Below, one piece after another: positions 13,528-26,527 of a stretch of DNA of 64,000 bases. The notes under the pieces are model-generated. The model saw only the letters and a list, made by a program, of their open reading frames with translations. It did no database searches and had not been told where the DNA came from. The position numbers and the translations under genes were made by a program. Origin of the DNA: Latrodectus hesperus. Its lineage: Eukaryota; Arthropoda; Arachnida; Araneae; Theridiidae. Position 1 is the stretch's first letter. Each line of letters starts with the position of its first letter. The stretch lies in contig CM075853.1 in the NCBI GenBank assembly GCA_037975125.1, positions 52,646,958 to 52,710,957 on the forward strand, read 5' to 3'.

Positions 13528-14375
13528 TTAGATGGAGTCTATTAGCTCATCAAATCGGGACTGAAAGTATAGTATTCCTTGGCACATGTTCAAGTCCAAG
13601 TCTATGAGGGATGTGCAACGTTGAGAGGGTGTATGTCTGATGCAAAATTGAAGATGTTGGTTAGGGGGAATGTCTAATGGGGATCTTAATTGGCTGTTGA
13701 CTGTAATGGGGCAACTAAAGATGTAATATATTGGTGAACCTTGTTTACCACGCGAATATAAGGAGGTATCACTTCTGCCGAATCGTTTACAATACGAGGT
13801 GAATAAGCGGTGGCCGAAAATTAAATAATTGAGATATTGATTAATGGTAAAATAATAATTGGATATTTTAGGAAAAGGAGTGCCCTTCTTTTGATATATA
13901 CCGATCAATTTAACATTGATTTAGTATATGCTGTTGAAGAATACGTTTCAGCTGATATTTCAGCCATTTGATTTCAATAATTGGGATGATACTGACTATT
14001 GCTGCTTGTTATGTAAGAGAGTATTTCCTCTCATTTTCTTCGTAGCCTTCACAGAGTTTGATTCGCTTAATATGGGCTTCCCAGTAATGCTTGTATTTTT
14101 GGAGGGATTTTATGTATTAAAAGGGATGTATTCTCTGGGTTATGTTATCTATGTTTGAATTGTAAAATTACTATCCCTCCGGATGGTGCAGTTGAATAGG
14201 TTATGGGCAACTGCATAGTCTAATGCTAATTGCATGTCTGTTGCTTCTATTTGGAAAACTGAATTATTTTGGTGAAACACATTTTGAGACGTTTGGATTT
14301 CTTGGAATTTAAAAAATAAAGTAAATGCTGCACCAACATAATCGTCTATTTTTGATTCGTCAATCGAGGAAATGA
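13528..14375 (-). pseudogene. jockey-like non-LTR retrotransposon ORF2 relic (RNase H and C-terminus)
   Basis: On the minus strand, about 14375-14170 reads IDESKIDDYVGAAFTLFF, then NNSVFQIEATDMQLALDYA, then RRDSNFTI. This is the order and spacing of the RNase H domain of jockey/I-type LINEs (family pattern DGSK-VGAAF, QAEL-AI-A, SDS); the D, E and D positions are retained. After a stop-ridden stretch, an open frame at 13908-13528 carries GHRLFTSYCKRFGRSDTS and QGSPIYYIFSCPIT, matching the C-terminal region where these LINEs normally have Cys residues; here at least one expected Cys is replaced (SLYSRGKQGSP). The reverse transcriptase and endonuclease domains are missing. Inactive, 5'-truncated copy. 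Confidence 0.75.
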
Positions 14376-14549
14376 GAGCAGAAAGATTTTGTTAGAAAGA
14401 TTGTTATGACTTATCTCTGGTACTGATGATATGAATTCTGCCCCCTTTCATTCTTGGATGCGTCTTGTATTTATTGATGTTAATTTAATAAACTGTAAAA
14501 TTTAATGTTAGTGTACCAGTTAGAATTGTTGTTCTTATTCTAGTAAGAT

Positions 14550-14645
14550 TCCAAACAATAGTCAGCGTCTAAGAACAAGAAAAGAATCGAACCCACGAAT
14601 TTTTAAACAGAAGGCATGATCAATTTAACTGCTAACTCTATTTGG
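14550..14645 (-). repeat. tRNA-like head, probable SINE fragment, minus strand
   Basis: On the minus strand there is a good Pol III box B, GGGTTCGATTC (complement of about 14584-14594). It is preceded at tRNA-like distance by TTAGCAGTTAAATTGATCATGCC, which could be a degraded box A/D-arm region. No full acceptor-stem pairing was found, so a functional tRNA is unlikely. It is either a SINE head or a tRNA pseudogene, and only box B is strong. Confidence 0.4.
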
Positions 14646-17600
14646 CATGAGTGGAATGTTTCGGAATAAATAAAATAAATCTTTTTCATATAAACTAATT
14701 TATCTTGTTTTATGTTACCTTTCTGTGTACTTTTTCATAATTGTAGATAGTACACATATTTCATATATTTGATCAAAGTAATTTTTAATCCATTTTTCAA
14801 AGATTAGGCTAGGTGGAAAGTCTGAAACAGATTTATATCATTTTTTTCTACAAGACTGCTCATAAGATGAGACATCTTTGATATGCCGCACGAAAGTAAG
14901 AAAATATTGATGACATATTTTAGATTATGTATATATAAATAGAATTATTTAATACTTAAGTGAACTTTTATTTGCTGAATATTTCCAGTTTTTCAATTTT
15001 AATCATTTCTTTATTCTATCATATTTTTACACTCAAAAATTGACTTATTATCATTCATCATTACTCATTACCATATCATTTAAATGCATTATCTTCAATA
15101 TCACATTAAATTAAGATGAATAAATTGGGCATCGTACTCAACCTATTTTATATAGTTTATTTAATCGAAAAATATTCTCTCTAGTTTATTGCTTAATCAT
15201 TAATAAAATTTTCAAATCAAGTTTGAAAATTGTATGCCTAAATATTTAGTTTGATATAAGATCTAATGCTTTTAGTTCGTTAACACATAGCTATTAAGGT
15301 TAAAGTATTATCTTACAGTAGATCAAACTCTCTTGTACTGCCTACTGCCCCTTTAATTTGTGATTAATTTTAACTACTGTATGTATTTCTAATGATGGAA
15401 ATATTTTATTTAAAATTATATATTTCCGCCAGAACATTTTTTATTAATCGCGAGATCTTAGTTATCATCAGTTTTGCTTAGGAAATAGATTTTACGTATC
15501 TCTTGGCTTTATACACATAGCATATGAGATTTTGAGGTAAATATATTGGCAAGTTAGAAATCGAAATTATCAGCAATCTCCGATTCAACACAAACACGTA
15601 AATTAAGTATAATAAAATTAAAGTTAATTAAAGATATGTTTTTAAGAAAATATGTGATTAATATTTAGTATATATTATTGCTTGATTGTTTATTTTATTC
15701 TTTAAGAATGTGTGTGTGATAATAAATGGTAATAATTTTTTTCATATGCTATACTTCTCTCATGAACTCAGATAAACATGAGTTTCCAAGTTAAGCAACG
15801 GCATTCTGTTATATGAAAGTAATCAAAGACAATCTATTATTTGGTTTTTGCTAAATTATATAAGTCATTCCATTCATTTTTTCTGAAAAACTTTTGCATA
15901 AATGTCTTGGAAATTCTTAAACTAAAACACATAACGTGGGTTAATATATCATATGATATAAATAGTTCTCTTACATTAAGCAAATGAAAATTTATTAGTA
16001 ATAATCAAAGGAGTATTTGTTGACTGAATAAAATATGTGAAATATAGTGAGTATAATGCACAATTTATTTCTTCTACTATTAAATCATTCACTCAATCAT
16101 ATAATTAGAATATAACTGACCAAAACCGATGGATAAGAGATATCCTCATAAGTATTTTACTAAAAATTTTCGGTTATACATTTATCCATCCATTTATTTC
16201 CCTCTAGTAAGTAATTGAAATTAAGATTATTGCTGATCAGCTTGTACAGAAGTGGTAAACATAGAATAAGTTGATTGAAAAATTTAATTTGATTACATTA
16301 TTTATGCAACGTACTGCTAGAAATAAGCATTTAATTTTTGATCCGGTTTTACACAATTCTCTAGTGAGATGAAATGAATTTTGTAAGAAACCAATATCTT
16401 TGAAAAAAAGTTAATTGATGTCTGTAATTAATTGAAGTTAGGAATTTATTCGATTCAACTTTATATCGAAAAAATTCAAACTTTAATGGTTTTGTTATAC
16501 ATAATAAACAGAAAAAGAAAATTAATTTATAAAGATTAATTTGAATAAAAGAATAATTTTAAAAAATATTAGCAGTAGAACTTCTCTAAAAATATTTCCT
16601 TTATTTAAAAACTTAAATAATTTAAAAAATTATATTTGATATTAAAAGGTATTTAAAAACACTTACCTTAAATTACAGTAATTTTATAAAACAGTGTAAT
16701 TTATAACATTACACTATAAAATGTTATGAGAAATTTTGTATTGGATACATTATTTGTTATTTACTTAAATTTAAGTTCCGTATTTGTGGAATGAAGTAAA
16801 TATCTAATAAATAGATCACAAAATTTTTGTTTTGCCTATTGATTTACATGTATTCCTATTTAAAATCTTATATTTTTTATTATAGCTTTTTAACAAACCT
16901 GTTTTGTTTACAAAAGAAAGTAAAAAGATCCATGCTGTTATTGATATAATATAAAAATTTATTATGTTTTTTTTTAAATAAGGCATGTGTGTATAGAAAA
17001 ATATTGCTTTAAATTCATAATAATTTTATTTATTTAAGTAAAGAAATATTATCACAATCTTTATGAAGGGGAAGATGTGTGTATGGTAATATGTAAAGCT
17101 TATTAAACACACACTAAAAATATATATCATAATCGAATGATTCACAGTTATTTCGAGTATTTTCCTATAAATTTCTTTATAAGCTTATGACGTAAAAATA
17201 AAAATCTTGCGTAAAAGGAAAAACTTTGTAGAAGATACATGATAATAAGCAATTTGTAACTAAATAAGCTTTTGTAATTATTAATAGAATTTCACAACAG
17301 AAAATTCTCTGATTAACCTATTTCCAAATTAACTGATTAAATATAATATTAACTTAATAACAAAGTCAAATTGTTATTAAAAGGATATTATTCCTAAAAT
17401 TAAAGCATTAGAAGTTACTTAACTTTAATTTAATAAAATAATGTTAAATATGATTTCTTTATAATCACATAAAAGAAAAATGTATTTTGAAAGAATTCTA
17501 CCTTTTATTTGTACTTTTTCATTAGAACTTTTCTTTTTCTAAATATTTCCCATTCTAATTAAATAGTGAGAGTAAATTATTAATTTCATCTCTGTTAATT

Positions 17601-17999
17601 GTTAATAAAAATTCTAAATTAAGAGTATTCATTAATAAAATGGAAAAAATGCAAACAAAGAGCACTTAAAAAGATAATATATTCAAGATGATATATCAAA
17701 TATACATAACTACACACGTCTTTAAATTTCCTTCATTACTAAGATAATTTACTTTTCTTACCTTAAATTAATTAAAATGTTTCACCACATATTAAATAAT
17801 ATACAAAATTATTAAAAAATTTATAAATTTTACTTTTATAAAATTTATAAATTTTAGGTTAATTTTTCTAAGAACCACACTTGCAATGATTATTGATTAA
17901 GTTGAAGTTTAGTAAAACTTTATTTTTTATTTACTTTCGGTATGTTTTATTTTAAATTAAACAAAAAATTTTTTATCGTATAACTGCAAAGCAGATAGA
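14646..17999. other. Gene-free AT-rich region
   Basis: About 3.3 kb with no supported gene, no simple array and no repeat family that I recognise. Confidence 0.6.
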
Positions 18000-18031
18000 G
18001 CATTATCGTATTTTATTATTAGAATCAGTGA

Positions 18032-18283
18032 ATGAGACGTGAAGGGACTTTGTTACTCCAGTGTAGCAGACGCGATCAAACAGCCATTACAAGATTTAAA
18101 AGTGGACATTTAATATCTCATTGTTACAGTAACGGGAATAAGACCTTTCCTATCTGCGTAGAGAACAGGTTACTCCTGATTATATTTTGGATTGTCTGGG
18201 GCTTTCCAGACTAGATTTATATAGAAACCCAATAATAATTTTGGACTTTTTGAGAGTGAATAAATTCATAGACCTGGTTTAGT
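18032..18283 (+). pseudogene. LINE ORF2 3' end (jockey/R1-type), one frameshift
   Basis: Plus-strand frame 1 reads RRDQTAITRFKSGHL then YSNGNKTFPIC. After a frameshift near 18157, the next frame reads TPDYILDCLGLSRLDLY then LDFLRVNKFIDLV and a TAG stop at about 18281-18283. This is the C-terminal, post-RNase H segment common in arachnid LINE ORF2 proteins (motifs RLRSGH, DYILDCLGL, LDFL-V---DLV). The upstream reverse transcriptase is absent, as expected for a 5'-truncated insertion. The 3' untranslated part runs to about 18317 and ends in a repeated AAC tail. Confidence 0.8.
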
Positions 18284-18317
18284 TCTGCTAAACTTAGTAG
18301 ATAAGTAACAACAACTC
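18284..18317 (+). repeat. LINE 3' tail shared with SINE family A
   Basis: Ends in ATAAGTAACAACAAC, the same 15 bases that end the SINEs at 33044 and 54104. In LINE-dependent SINEs the 3' tail is often copied from the partner LINE, because it is what the reverse transcriptase recognises. Confidence 0.7.
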
Positions 18318-18355
18318 ATTTTTTTGAATTTTCGATAAACTCCTATTAGAGCATA

Positions 18356-18392
18356 AAAACAATTAATCTTGTCGATCAAGATTAATTGTTTT
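18356..18392. repeat. Perfect 16-bp hairpin
   Basis: Arms AAAACAATTAATCTTG (18356-18371) and CAAGATTAATTGTTTT (18377-18392) pair perfectly around a 5-nt loop TCGAT. It lies 39 bp after the LINE tail. No longer duplicated unit around it is evident. Confidence 0.95.
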
Positions 18393-18689
18393 ACACATTA
18401 GTTATTTTATTAAGAATAATTAAAAGACATTTAATTTTATCATCAATTTATTTAGATATATTAATTAAGTTGTTTATTCAAAAAAATTATGATTATATTA
18501 TAATTTGAAAATATTAAACATCATTCGATAAATCACTTAAAATAGCAGCTAAAAAGCATTTGAATTAATCATAACTAAATATCCCTAACAGAACTAAACA
18601 CGCAAGAAACAAAATTTTTAACTTACGTTGAATGAATGAATTGATTTCAATAATGAAATCATTATTTTTAAAAATACATTCGTGGACCA
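18393..18689. other. AT-rich spacer, nothing recognised
   Basis: No gene or repeat seen between the hairpin and low-copy repeat 3. Confidence 0.5.
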
Positions 18690-19760
18690 GGTTTAAAAAA
18701 CGCAGTTGAATTTTATTTAATATAAAAATTGTACACGTTTAAAGTATTCGTTTTCATAAACAAAATTAATATGCAAATCTTTCATGCCAGTGAAATGTGC
18801 ATCAGAATAAATTATCTTCCATTAATATTTAAAAGAGTAGCATATACTACCAATAAATTGCAGATTTGAAATGAACAAAACTTTCATTTCATTAAATTTA
18901 ATGACATTTAAAAAATGATTTCTGAAATTATAGACTTCATATTTTGCCTATTAAATCATATTATATGCATATCTTAAGCATATAGATACAATGTCTTTTA
19001 AATTTCAATAGACATTATTTAATTTCATACGAGTAAATTTCTTTAATATCAATCATTCTATATATGTAAAAATAAACTCTAAAAATTCTATAAAAATCTG
19101 AAAGAAAAATCAAAAAGAAATTCATAAAATAATTAAAGAAAATTGTTTATCATAAAACATATATTGTCATCCAATTTTGAAATTAACTAGCTACTGAATG
19201 TTCTTCACATATATATTTATCCACACATAATATAATTTCATGCTAAAACTCAGAAATAATGTTTCAAGTTTTTCAATTTTCTCTTAAAAAGTATTTTCAA
19301 TTCAAATTTTTCAAAGAAAGCGAAACGTATTTTGAAAGAAATATATGACAAGAGTTAAAAGAGTAAAATAACTAATTGGACAAAATTTTTGGAAAATTAT
19401 ACTTTGAATTATTTGCTATTATAGAAAGAAAATTTTAATGGTTTTAAAAAATAAATAAATTACATTTTTATGTATGATATTTGGATTTCTTTTGTGTAAT
19501 AAAGCATATTATTTTTAATTGATAAATACTGAAATTTTTACTGTATTATGAAAAAAAGAGACAAAATGATATTGTGTTCTAAAACTAGTGTTTTATCATT
19601 ATCTTTTGCATCATTATAATTTTCCTTTAAGAAAGAAAACATAACATGACAATGATTTCAAGCGCCTGGGTAAATATACTAGTTTGAAATGCTTACACGA
19701 TTGAAATATAATTCTTTTCTTATAAAATTTTTAAATCACTGAGAAAAAAGATTTATTTCT
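18690..19760 (+). repeat. Low-copy repeat 3, copy A
   Basis: Aligns to 33540-34620 in the same orientation. Shared landmarks in order: ACCAATAAATT(A/G)CAG, AAACTCAGAAA, AAAGAAATATATGACAA (17 identical bases at 19335-19351 and 34188-34204), a GGAT(C/T)TCTTTTGT block, and AAGAAAACATAA. Divergence is considerable, so the duplication is old. Confidence 0.75.
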
Positions 19761-19761
19761 G

Positions 19762-19858
19762 TGTGTGATTTTTAATCACACATATATTTTACTTTAGAAT
19801 TAAATAAATTAGAAAAATCACACAAATATTTTACTTTAGAATTAAATAAATTAGAAAT
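19762..19858. repeat. 9-bp hairpin followed by 42-bp tandem duplication
   Basis: TGTGTGATT-TTT-AATCACACA (19762-19782) forms a tight hairpin. The 42-bp unit starting at 19776 (TCACACATATATTTTACTTT...) repeats at 19818 with few changes. The right arm of the hairpin lies inside the first unit. Confidence 0.9.
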
Positions 19859-20684
19859 GACTTCAAGCATTTGAGAAAAGTATAAAATATGGATTATTAT
19901 CGACTAGCCTGATATAATATTTACAAAACTGTTCGATTAATATAAATAAATGAAAATGAAAGATATGAATAAAAAATGATTGAAAGATTAAAAATAAAAG
20001 ATTGATATGAAAAGAAATTAGATATTAAACGAAGTAGAATTTGTGAAGTAATAAATTATTGTAATTACTTTCCATAAATAAAAAATAAACATCTTGATAT
20101 AATTTTCTTCAGTTAAGATGTGTATGCTATTTTGAAAACTATACAGCAGTAATTGCTAATATTATATTCATTCTAGAATATCTAGTGTTATTGAGGTATG
20201 TTTAATTTTTTTTACTTTCTACATAAAAGTAATTACTTCCTGACTACAATGATTTGTACATGATACACTTGAAGGGAAATTTAGGTGTTTCATTTACAAA
20301 AATTTAATTTAAAAACCACACTTTCTAATCCAATTGCTACACATAAGGAATAAAATTTTTCCCAGCAAATATATAGTTATAACAATTACTCAAATATTGG
20401 AATGCTGTTAATGTATGTAAAACACTTAAAAATATTTACTTTTAACACACTATTTTTTATCAAGCTATTAAAATAATAATTCGGACTGCTTGGAAATATA
20501 ATACTTCTATTTCTCTCCAAGTCGCCAAGAATATTGCCAACTGTTACCAAGTCACCAAATCATTAGAAAACTCGCTTTTAACGTATACGTCTAAATACCG
20601 CAATTTTTGCCCAAAATGTGAGTATTTCCGATCTGTCCGAGATATTTTAAGACAAATACAATTATTATTTATAAATTTGTAACA
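19859..20684. other. AT-rich region, no gene seen
   Basis: No gene was recognised. A less AT-rich patch at about 20500-20640 contains near-repeated AAGTC(G/A)CCAA words but no known family. Confidence 0.55.
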
Positions 20685-20849
<165 letters not shown>

Positions 20850-21572
20850 TATTTAGTAAAAATTTGAAGCTAATAAACACTACGGCCAAACTCCAGTAAA
20901 TAAACCTGAATGCTTTACTACATGTATCCTATTAATAAATTTTCAAAGTGACTATGGCTATTTATACAAATCCGAAGTTTATTAAATATTCTACTATGGT
21001 ACTTAACTCATATATCTCATTTTTTGGCCCTTTTCCTTTTACAAAGATTTTTTTAAAGAAATACATATAGTTTTATAATATTTAGCACGCACTCCTTTTT
21101 CCCTAATTATTTGGTTCAAAATCCAATCGAATTATTATTTGGTTCAAACGTATCACAATGTGTATCATAATACTATTATTAATATTTAATTCAACAGCAA
21201 GAAACTATTTACATAAGCAAGTTCAATATTTGAATGATTTCACTTTGTCTCTGTTTTTGCATATACAGTTCAAGTATTAAAGACCATTCGTTAAACACAA
21301 TGTTATATATAGTTGTTTCGATACTGTTATGTGGTTGTATTTTAGAGTCAATGTTTTCATAAATAATTTTAAAACTGCAATGAAACAAAAAGATATTTGG
21401 TTTTAAACTTCGACCAAATTATTCCTTGTCAGGCTACTTTAATTCTTATAATCACAATATTTTTACTCTTAGTATTACGTCTGTACTTTATATTCATTAA
21501 AATATAGTACTGTTATCATTAGTGTCAAAATATTTAAATATATATATATTTAGCCTATTTAAATATATATAC
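20850..21572. other. AT-rich region, no gene seen
   Basis: No ORF or repeat family recognised up to the solo LTR. Confidence 0.55.
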
Positions 21573-21576
21573 ACTG

Positions 21577-21852
21577 TGTAGCGTGTAGCATGTAACTGGT
21601 TTAATAGGAACAAAGAAATAAGTTCCTTAAATAGCTCAAAATATTTTATTACAATTTAAGGTACAATTTGAGCACAACACAGATTCACACAGATACTACA
21701 AATAATACTAAATAACAACTAAAACATTTAAATTTGAAGAAAAAAATAAACAGGAGAGTCATGTGGATATGTCTCATACCGTCGGTTGTTGGAGAGGGAC
21801 TGCCTTCTCGTTGACGATGCCATGGGTGGCGCAGCAGATAGAGGGCGCTACA
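21577..21852. mobile_element. Solo LTR of an LTR retrotransposon (probably Ty3/gypsy type)
   Basis: The 276-bp segment begins TGTAGCG and ends CGCTACA, a perfect 7-bp terminal inverted repeat with canonical TG...CA ends. It is flanked on both sides by ACTG (21573-21576 and 21853-21856), a 4-bp target-site duplication. A short LTR with a 4-bp TSD fits Ty3/gypsy elements. No second LTR or internal pol region is present in the window, so this is a solo LTR left by recombination. Orientation is uncertain: AATAAA-like signals occur on both strands. Confidence 0.75.
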
Positions 21853-21856
21853 ACTG

Positions 21857-22549
21857 TATTATATATTTAAATAGGCTTTTCCTTTATAGTCTAAATAAAA
21901 TCATTTACAATATTTTAAGCTTGTTTATAAATCGTGTTATACAAATATTACAATATTGCATATACAAGTATTACGAATAAATAGTAATTTCTGTATTATT
22001 TACTCATAAAAACTTTAACAAGTTCGAAAATTTATAAAATCTATATTTCTTAAGTATTATATTAGAATTTTTGTCCAATAAATAGTATTAATTGGTGCTA
22101 TAGAAATGTGAAAATGTAGAAAATCGAAACATTAATGTGATTTTGTTTCAACAAAGTTTGATAAAATGGTTGAAATTCTTCCATTTAATACAGTGTGAAT
22201 CAAGAAAATTATAAATCTATTATTAATACATTCATTTTTAGAGTTGTAGATTAAAACGATCATTCACACTTTGATGTACGTCAATATTAAATAATTTGTT
22301 AGTTTAATAATATATAATTATACTTTTGCTATTGTCTTGTCAAATTTATTAAAAATATTAGTAATATTGTATTTGTTAAAAATGAAAAAATCGCAATCAG
22401 AATTTAATAATGTAAGTATAACGGTACAGTTTAAGGATGCCTCATCAGAAAAATTTATTTATATCTAATGATTCAAAGATTAAAATTTTTGGATAGCTGA
22501 AGAATACATAAAAATCTATATTAATATCATTCCAAAAACAAGATTAAGA
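21857..22549. other. AT-rich region, no gene seen
   Basis: No gene recognised. Weak similarity of about 22430-22520 to about 3160-3230 would extend the repeat-1 pairing leftward, but I am not sure of it. Confidence 0.5.
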
Positions 22550-23300
22550 AAAAATTTGAATACGTTTCTTCGAAAAGGAATTAATTTAGATTTGTAGGTG
22601 AAGAGTTGTTCAATCTTTATTTCTTCTGTTTGTTTTTTTAATAAAAAAGATTTATTGATGAAAAGCATCAACTCTTAATAAATCTTATGCAAAAGAAATG
22701 TCTGGAATAACTTTTAAAGAACATTTAAATATGTTAAGAACCAATTAAGTTGACAAGGCATTACGTTTTACAAAACGACAGTTTAAAAAGTGCCACATTT
22801 AAGTTGGCGGTAAGTTTTGCTTCGCCGTCAACGCAACAAAAGTATTTTATCACTCCTTCAAGTTATTACCATTTTTACAGTTATCCAACTGATTCAAGTG
22901 AAAAATTTAAAAAATAAAAGAATTTAGAATGTTCGCTTTGGAATGGGTTATCAGACAATTAGACTAAAATTCATAAAGTATATGAATGAATTATGAAGCA
23001 AAAATAAGCAACTTCTACTTTTATTTGTAGAAACTATCTTTCAGTTTAACTGTTGAACTGTTTTAAAAATCTACTTTTTCATCCGTAATTTATAATAATC
23101 ATTTCTATTTCCATAATTTAGAAAAATATTTTCTACTTTGGGTTTGACAATGCATGTTTCATTTATCGAATATTATTGTTTTCCCATTCAAAAGCTTTAA
23201 ATAAAAATAAACTCACTACGAGATGCGAGTTTCAATTTCTTTGAATTTCATAAGCATTTTCAGCTATTTGTTTGTAAATTTATTTAGAGAAATTTCAAAA
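22550..23300 (+). repeat. Low-copy repeat 1, copy B
   Basis: Partner of 3280-4060 in the same orientation and landmark order (GACAGTTTAAA, GTTGGCGG, TTTTATC, ACCATTTTTA, ATGAAGCAAA, CTTTTATTTGTAG, CATTTTCAGCTATTTG). Strongly diverged; no ORF is shared. Confidence 0.7.
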
Positions 23301-23616
23301 ATTGTCAAAATCTATAATTTTTAGGAATGTTTTTATGTTAGAGGTTAAATTAATACACACAATATAAAATTTACATTTTCATTTATACAAAAGTAATGGG
23401 ATTCTAAAAATTACAGCAAATCAAAATATATTTTATCATTTGCAATCTTCAAAATTAAGACTAATGAACAACAAACAGAAAACTTTAAAAAGTTTTCAAA
23501 TATGTTTAACATTTTTATAAGTTATCCTGATTTACATTTAAAAAAAGAATATAAAATATCCTAAATGCATGATTTAATATTCTTATTTTTTGAAGACACT
23601 AACAAATTTCATGGTA

Positions 23617-24613
23617 CAGTATAAGATCCATTATCTGGCAACCTCTGGACCGAACATATTCCGATTATCCTATAGCTGCCGAAAATTTCAATAACCATTT
23701 GCAAAAAAATCGCGACACTCCTTCTCCATCCACGAAATAATTTGTGGGAGGAAAAGTAATAACTATATCGTTAATATTTTTAATAAAAAATACACACACA
23801 TATATATAATAAAATAACCTAAAATTTGCAAAGTAAGATTATTTTTTGCTTATTGATGCAAACATATCGCTATTTTTTTTAAATGCTTTGGTTTTTCTGA
23901 CAATAAATGTCTTGTATTTTATATATAGACATAATATCGTGTTCCTTAAAAATGATTTTTGTTCCATTCCGTGGATAAGATCTTTCGTTAGTTCTAGACA
24001 ACAATCAATGGAAATGTTTTTCGTATTTTCTGTTTCCTCTACATCGGTATCCTCAGAACTTGAAGAATCAGTGTCTTTCCTATTGAGCACTGTACTGATG
24101 ATCTCATCATCAGTTAACTGAAGTACAGTCGGAGCATTTATGTTAGCATTTAAGGAATCTTATGTAGTTTTTTCATCGATTATTTCCTCACTTGAAATGC
24201 TTTTGGCATATTCTAACAATTCTTGAATCATTTCTTTTACTTGTGACACGCGAAAATCAAAAAATTCGTCGTTTTCTTTCAGGTCAGATATTATACCAAA
24301 CATTGATTAGAGTATTCTTGTTCAAGGAATTTCAGGAATTGAAAATACTCCAAAGGGCATCTTTGATCGTAAACGTTTTTTGAAAATCTATCATTCCCTC
24401 TCTGGAGCTGCAGAATTCTAAATATTTTCGGATAAAAGTAGTTTTATACAAGCATTTTAACGAATTTGCAATTCGGTGGTATAAAGACAACTCGGACGTT
24501 GTCTTTTTCAAGAGTTTCTGCCTCGGGATGCCTACAAAAAAATTACAATCTGAAAAATGCCAGTTTTTGGAATATTCCAGTTTTTGAGAAGCCGTATAAT
24601 GGATTTTATACTG
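23617..24613 (-). mobile_element. Internally deleted pogo/Tigger-type DNA transposon
   Basis: The ends form an inverted repeat: CAGTATAAGATCCATTAT at 23617 and, on the other strand from 24613, CAGTATAAAATCCATTAT (17 of 18 identical). Both ends abut TA (23615-23616 and 24614-24615), the target site of this superfamily. The minus strand between them encodes the C-terminal third of a Tigger/CENP-B-like transposase in broken frames. At about 1 kb it is much shorter than an autonomous element (2-3 kb), because the N-terminal CENP-B DNA-binding domain and most of the DDE core are gone. Confidence 0.85.
23839..24491 (-). pseudogene. Tigger/CENP-B-like transposase remnant
   Basis: Minus strand, in order: VVFIPPNC (about 24491-24468, family motif F-PPN-TS that follows the DDE core), YKTTFIRKYLEFCSS, FQKTFTIKDALWSIF (family TI-DA), a stop, DEFFDFRVSQVKEMI, another stop, LTDDEIISTVLNRKD, an acidic Ser/Glu tract, then NISIDCCLELTKDLI to the end of the open 83-codon stretch at 23839. 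This succession (post-catalytic helix, LTDEEIV-like block, acidic tail, C-terminal helix) is typical of Tigger/jerky transposases. At least two stops and one frameshift make it non-functional. Confidence 0.75.
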
Positions 24614-24615
24614 TA

Positions 24616-25324
24616 AAAGACTTGATAACTGGGTTGGTTTGGCGTGAATTCCAATTTTTGCGCCAAGCGCAGCGCAGTTATTTCGCCAACCTAAATTACG
24701 TTACAGTGCACAATATCCGGTTACCAATTACCGATCACACTTGAACTTCAACTTTGCAATCTCGAGTTATTTTAATTTTCAAATATCAAAATTTTTAATA
24801 GATTTCATTATAATTACTTATAGCAGAAGTAATTAAATGCTAATAACTAGAAACTAATTTCACAAAGATTATATGATAAGAAACAAATATAAAATAAGTA
24901 TCACGCAGTCTCCAACAGGTGACAATAAAGTTAAATCTGTAACGTAAATAAAATGTATTTTTATGGAAAATCGAATTTTAACTAACAGGGTAGTGGTGCG
25001 CACCTTAAATAAACATCAGTGAAAATGGAATCTATTTTTATATCTTTTTTTCTGTTCATAACTTGGGGAAATTATTGAAATCTAGGTGCATGTTTTACCC
25101 TATTTAAATCTAAACTAAGTGAGAGTAAGTAGTAAATCAGGTAAAAACTATATATTATTTAAACTAAGTGTAATGATTTAAACGCGGTAGACAGCGAATT
25201 GAGTGCAATAGCTATAAGATTATATTTATTTAATTTTATAAAATAAATCAAATGTTGTGTAAGGTTCAAGTTATTATACAAAATTAAATATAAATAAGTT
25301 GTATAAAATAGATACTATTCTAAT
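24616..25324. other. AT-rich region, no gene seen
   Basis: 24616-24745 is less AT-rich but was not assigned. The remainder is AT-rich spacer. Confidence 0.5.

Positions 25325-26527
<1,203 letters not shown>

Noticed and set aside
13250..13531. 93-codon plus ORF as an independent gene
   Set aside because: Its first part continues the mariner relic and its end runs into the antisense of the LINE 3' region.
13928..14158. 76-codon plus ORF
   Set aside because: It is antisense to the LINE relic between RNase H and the C-terminal block.
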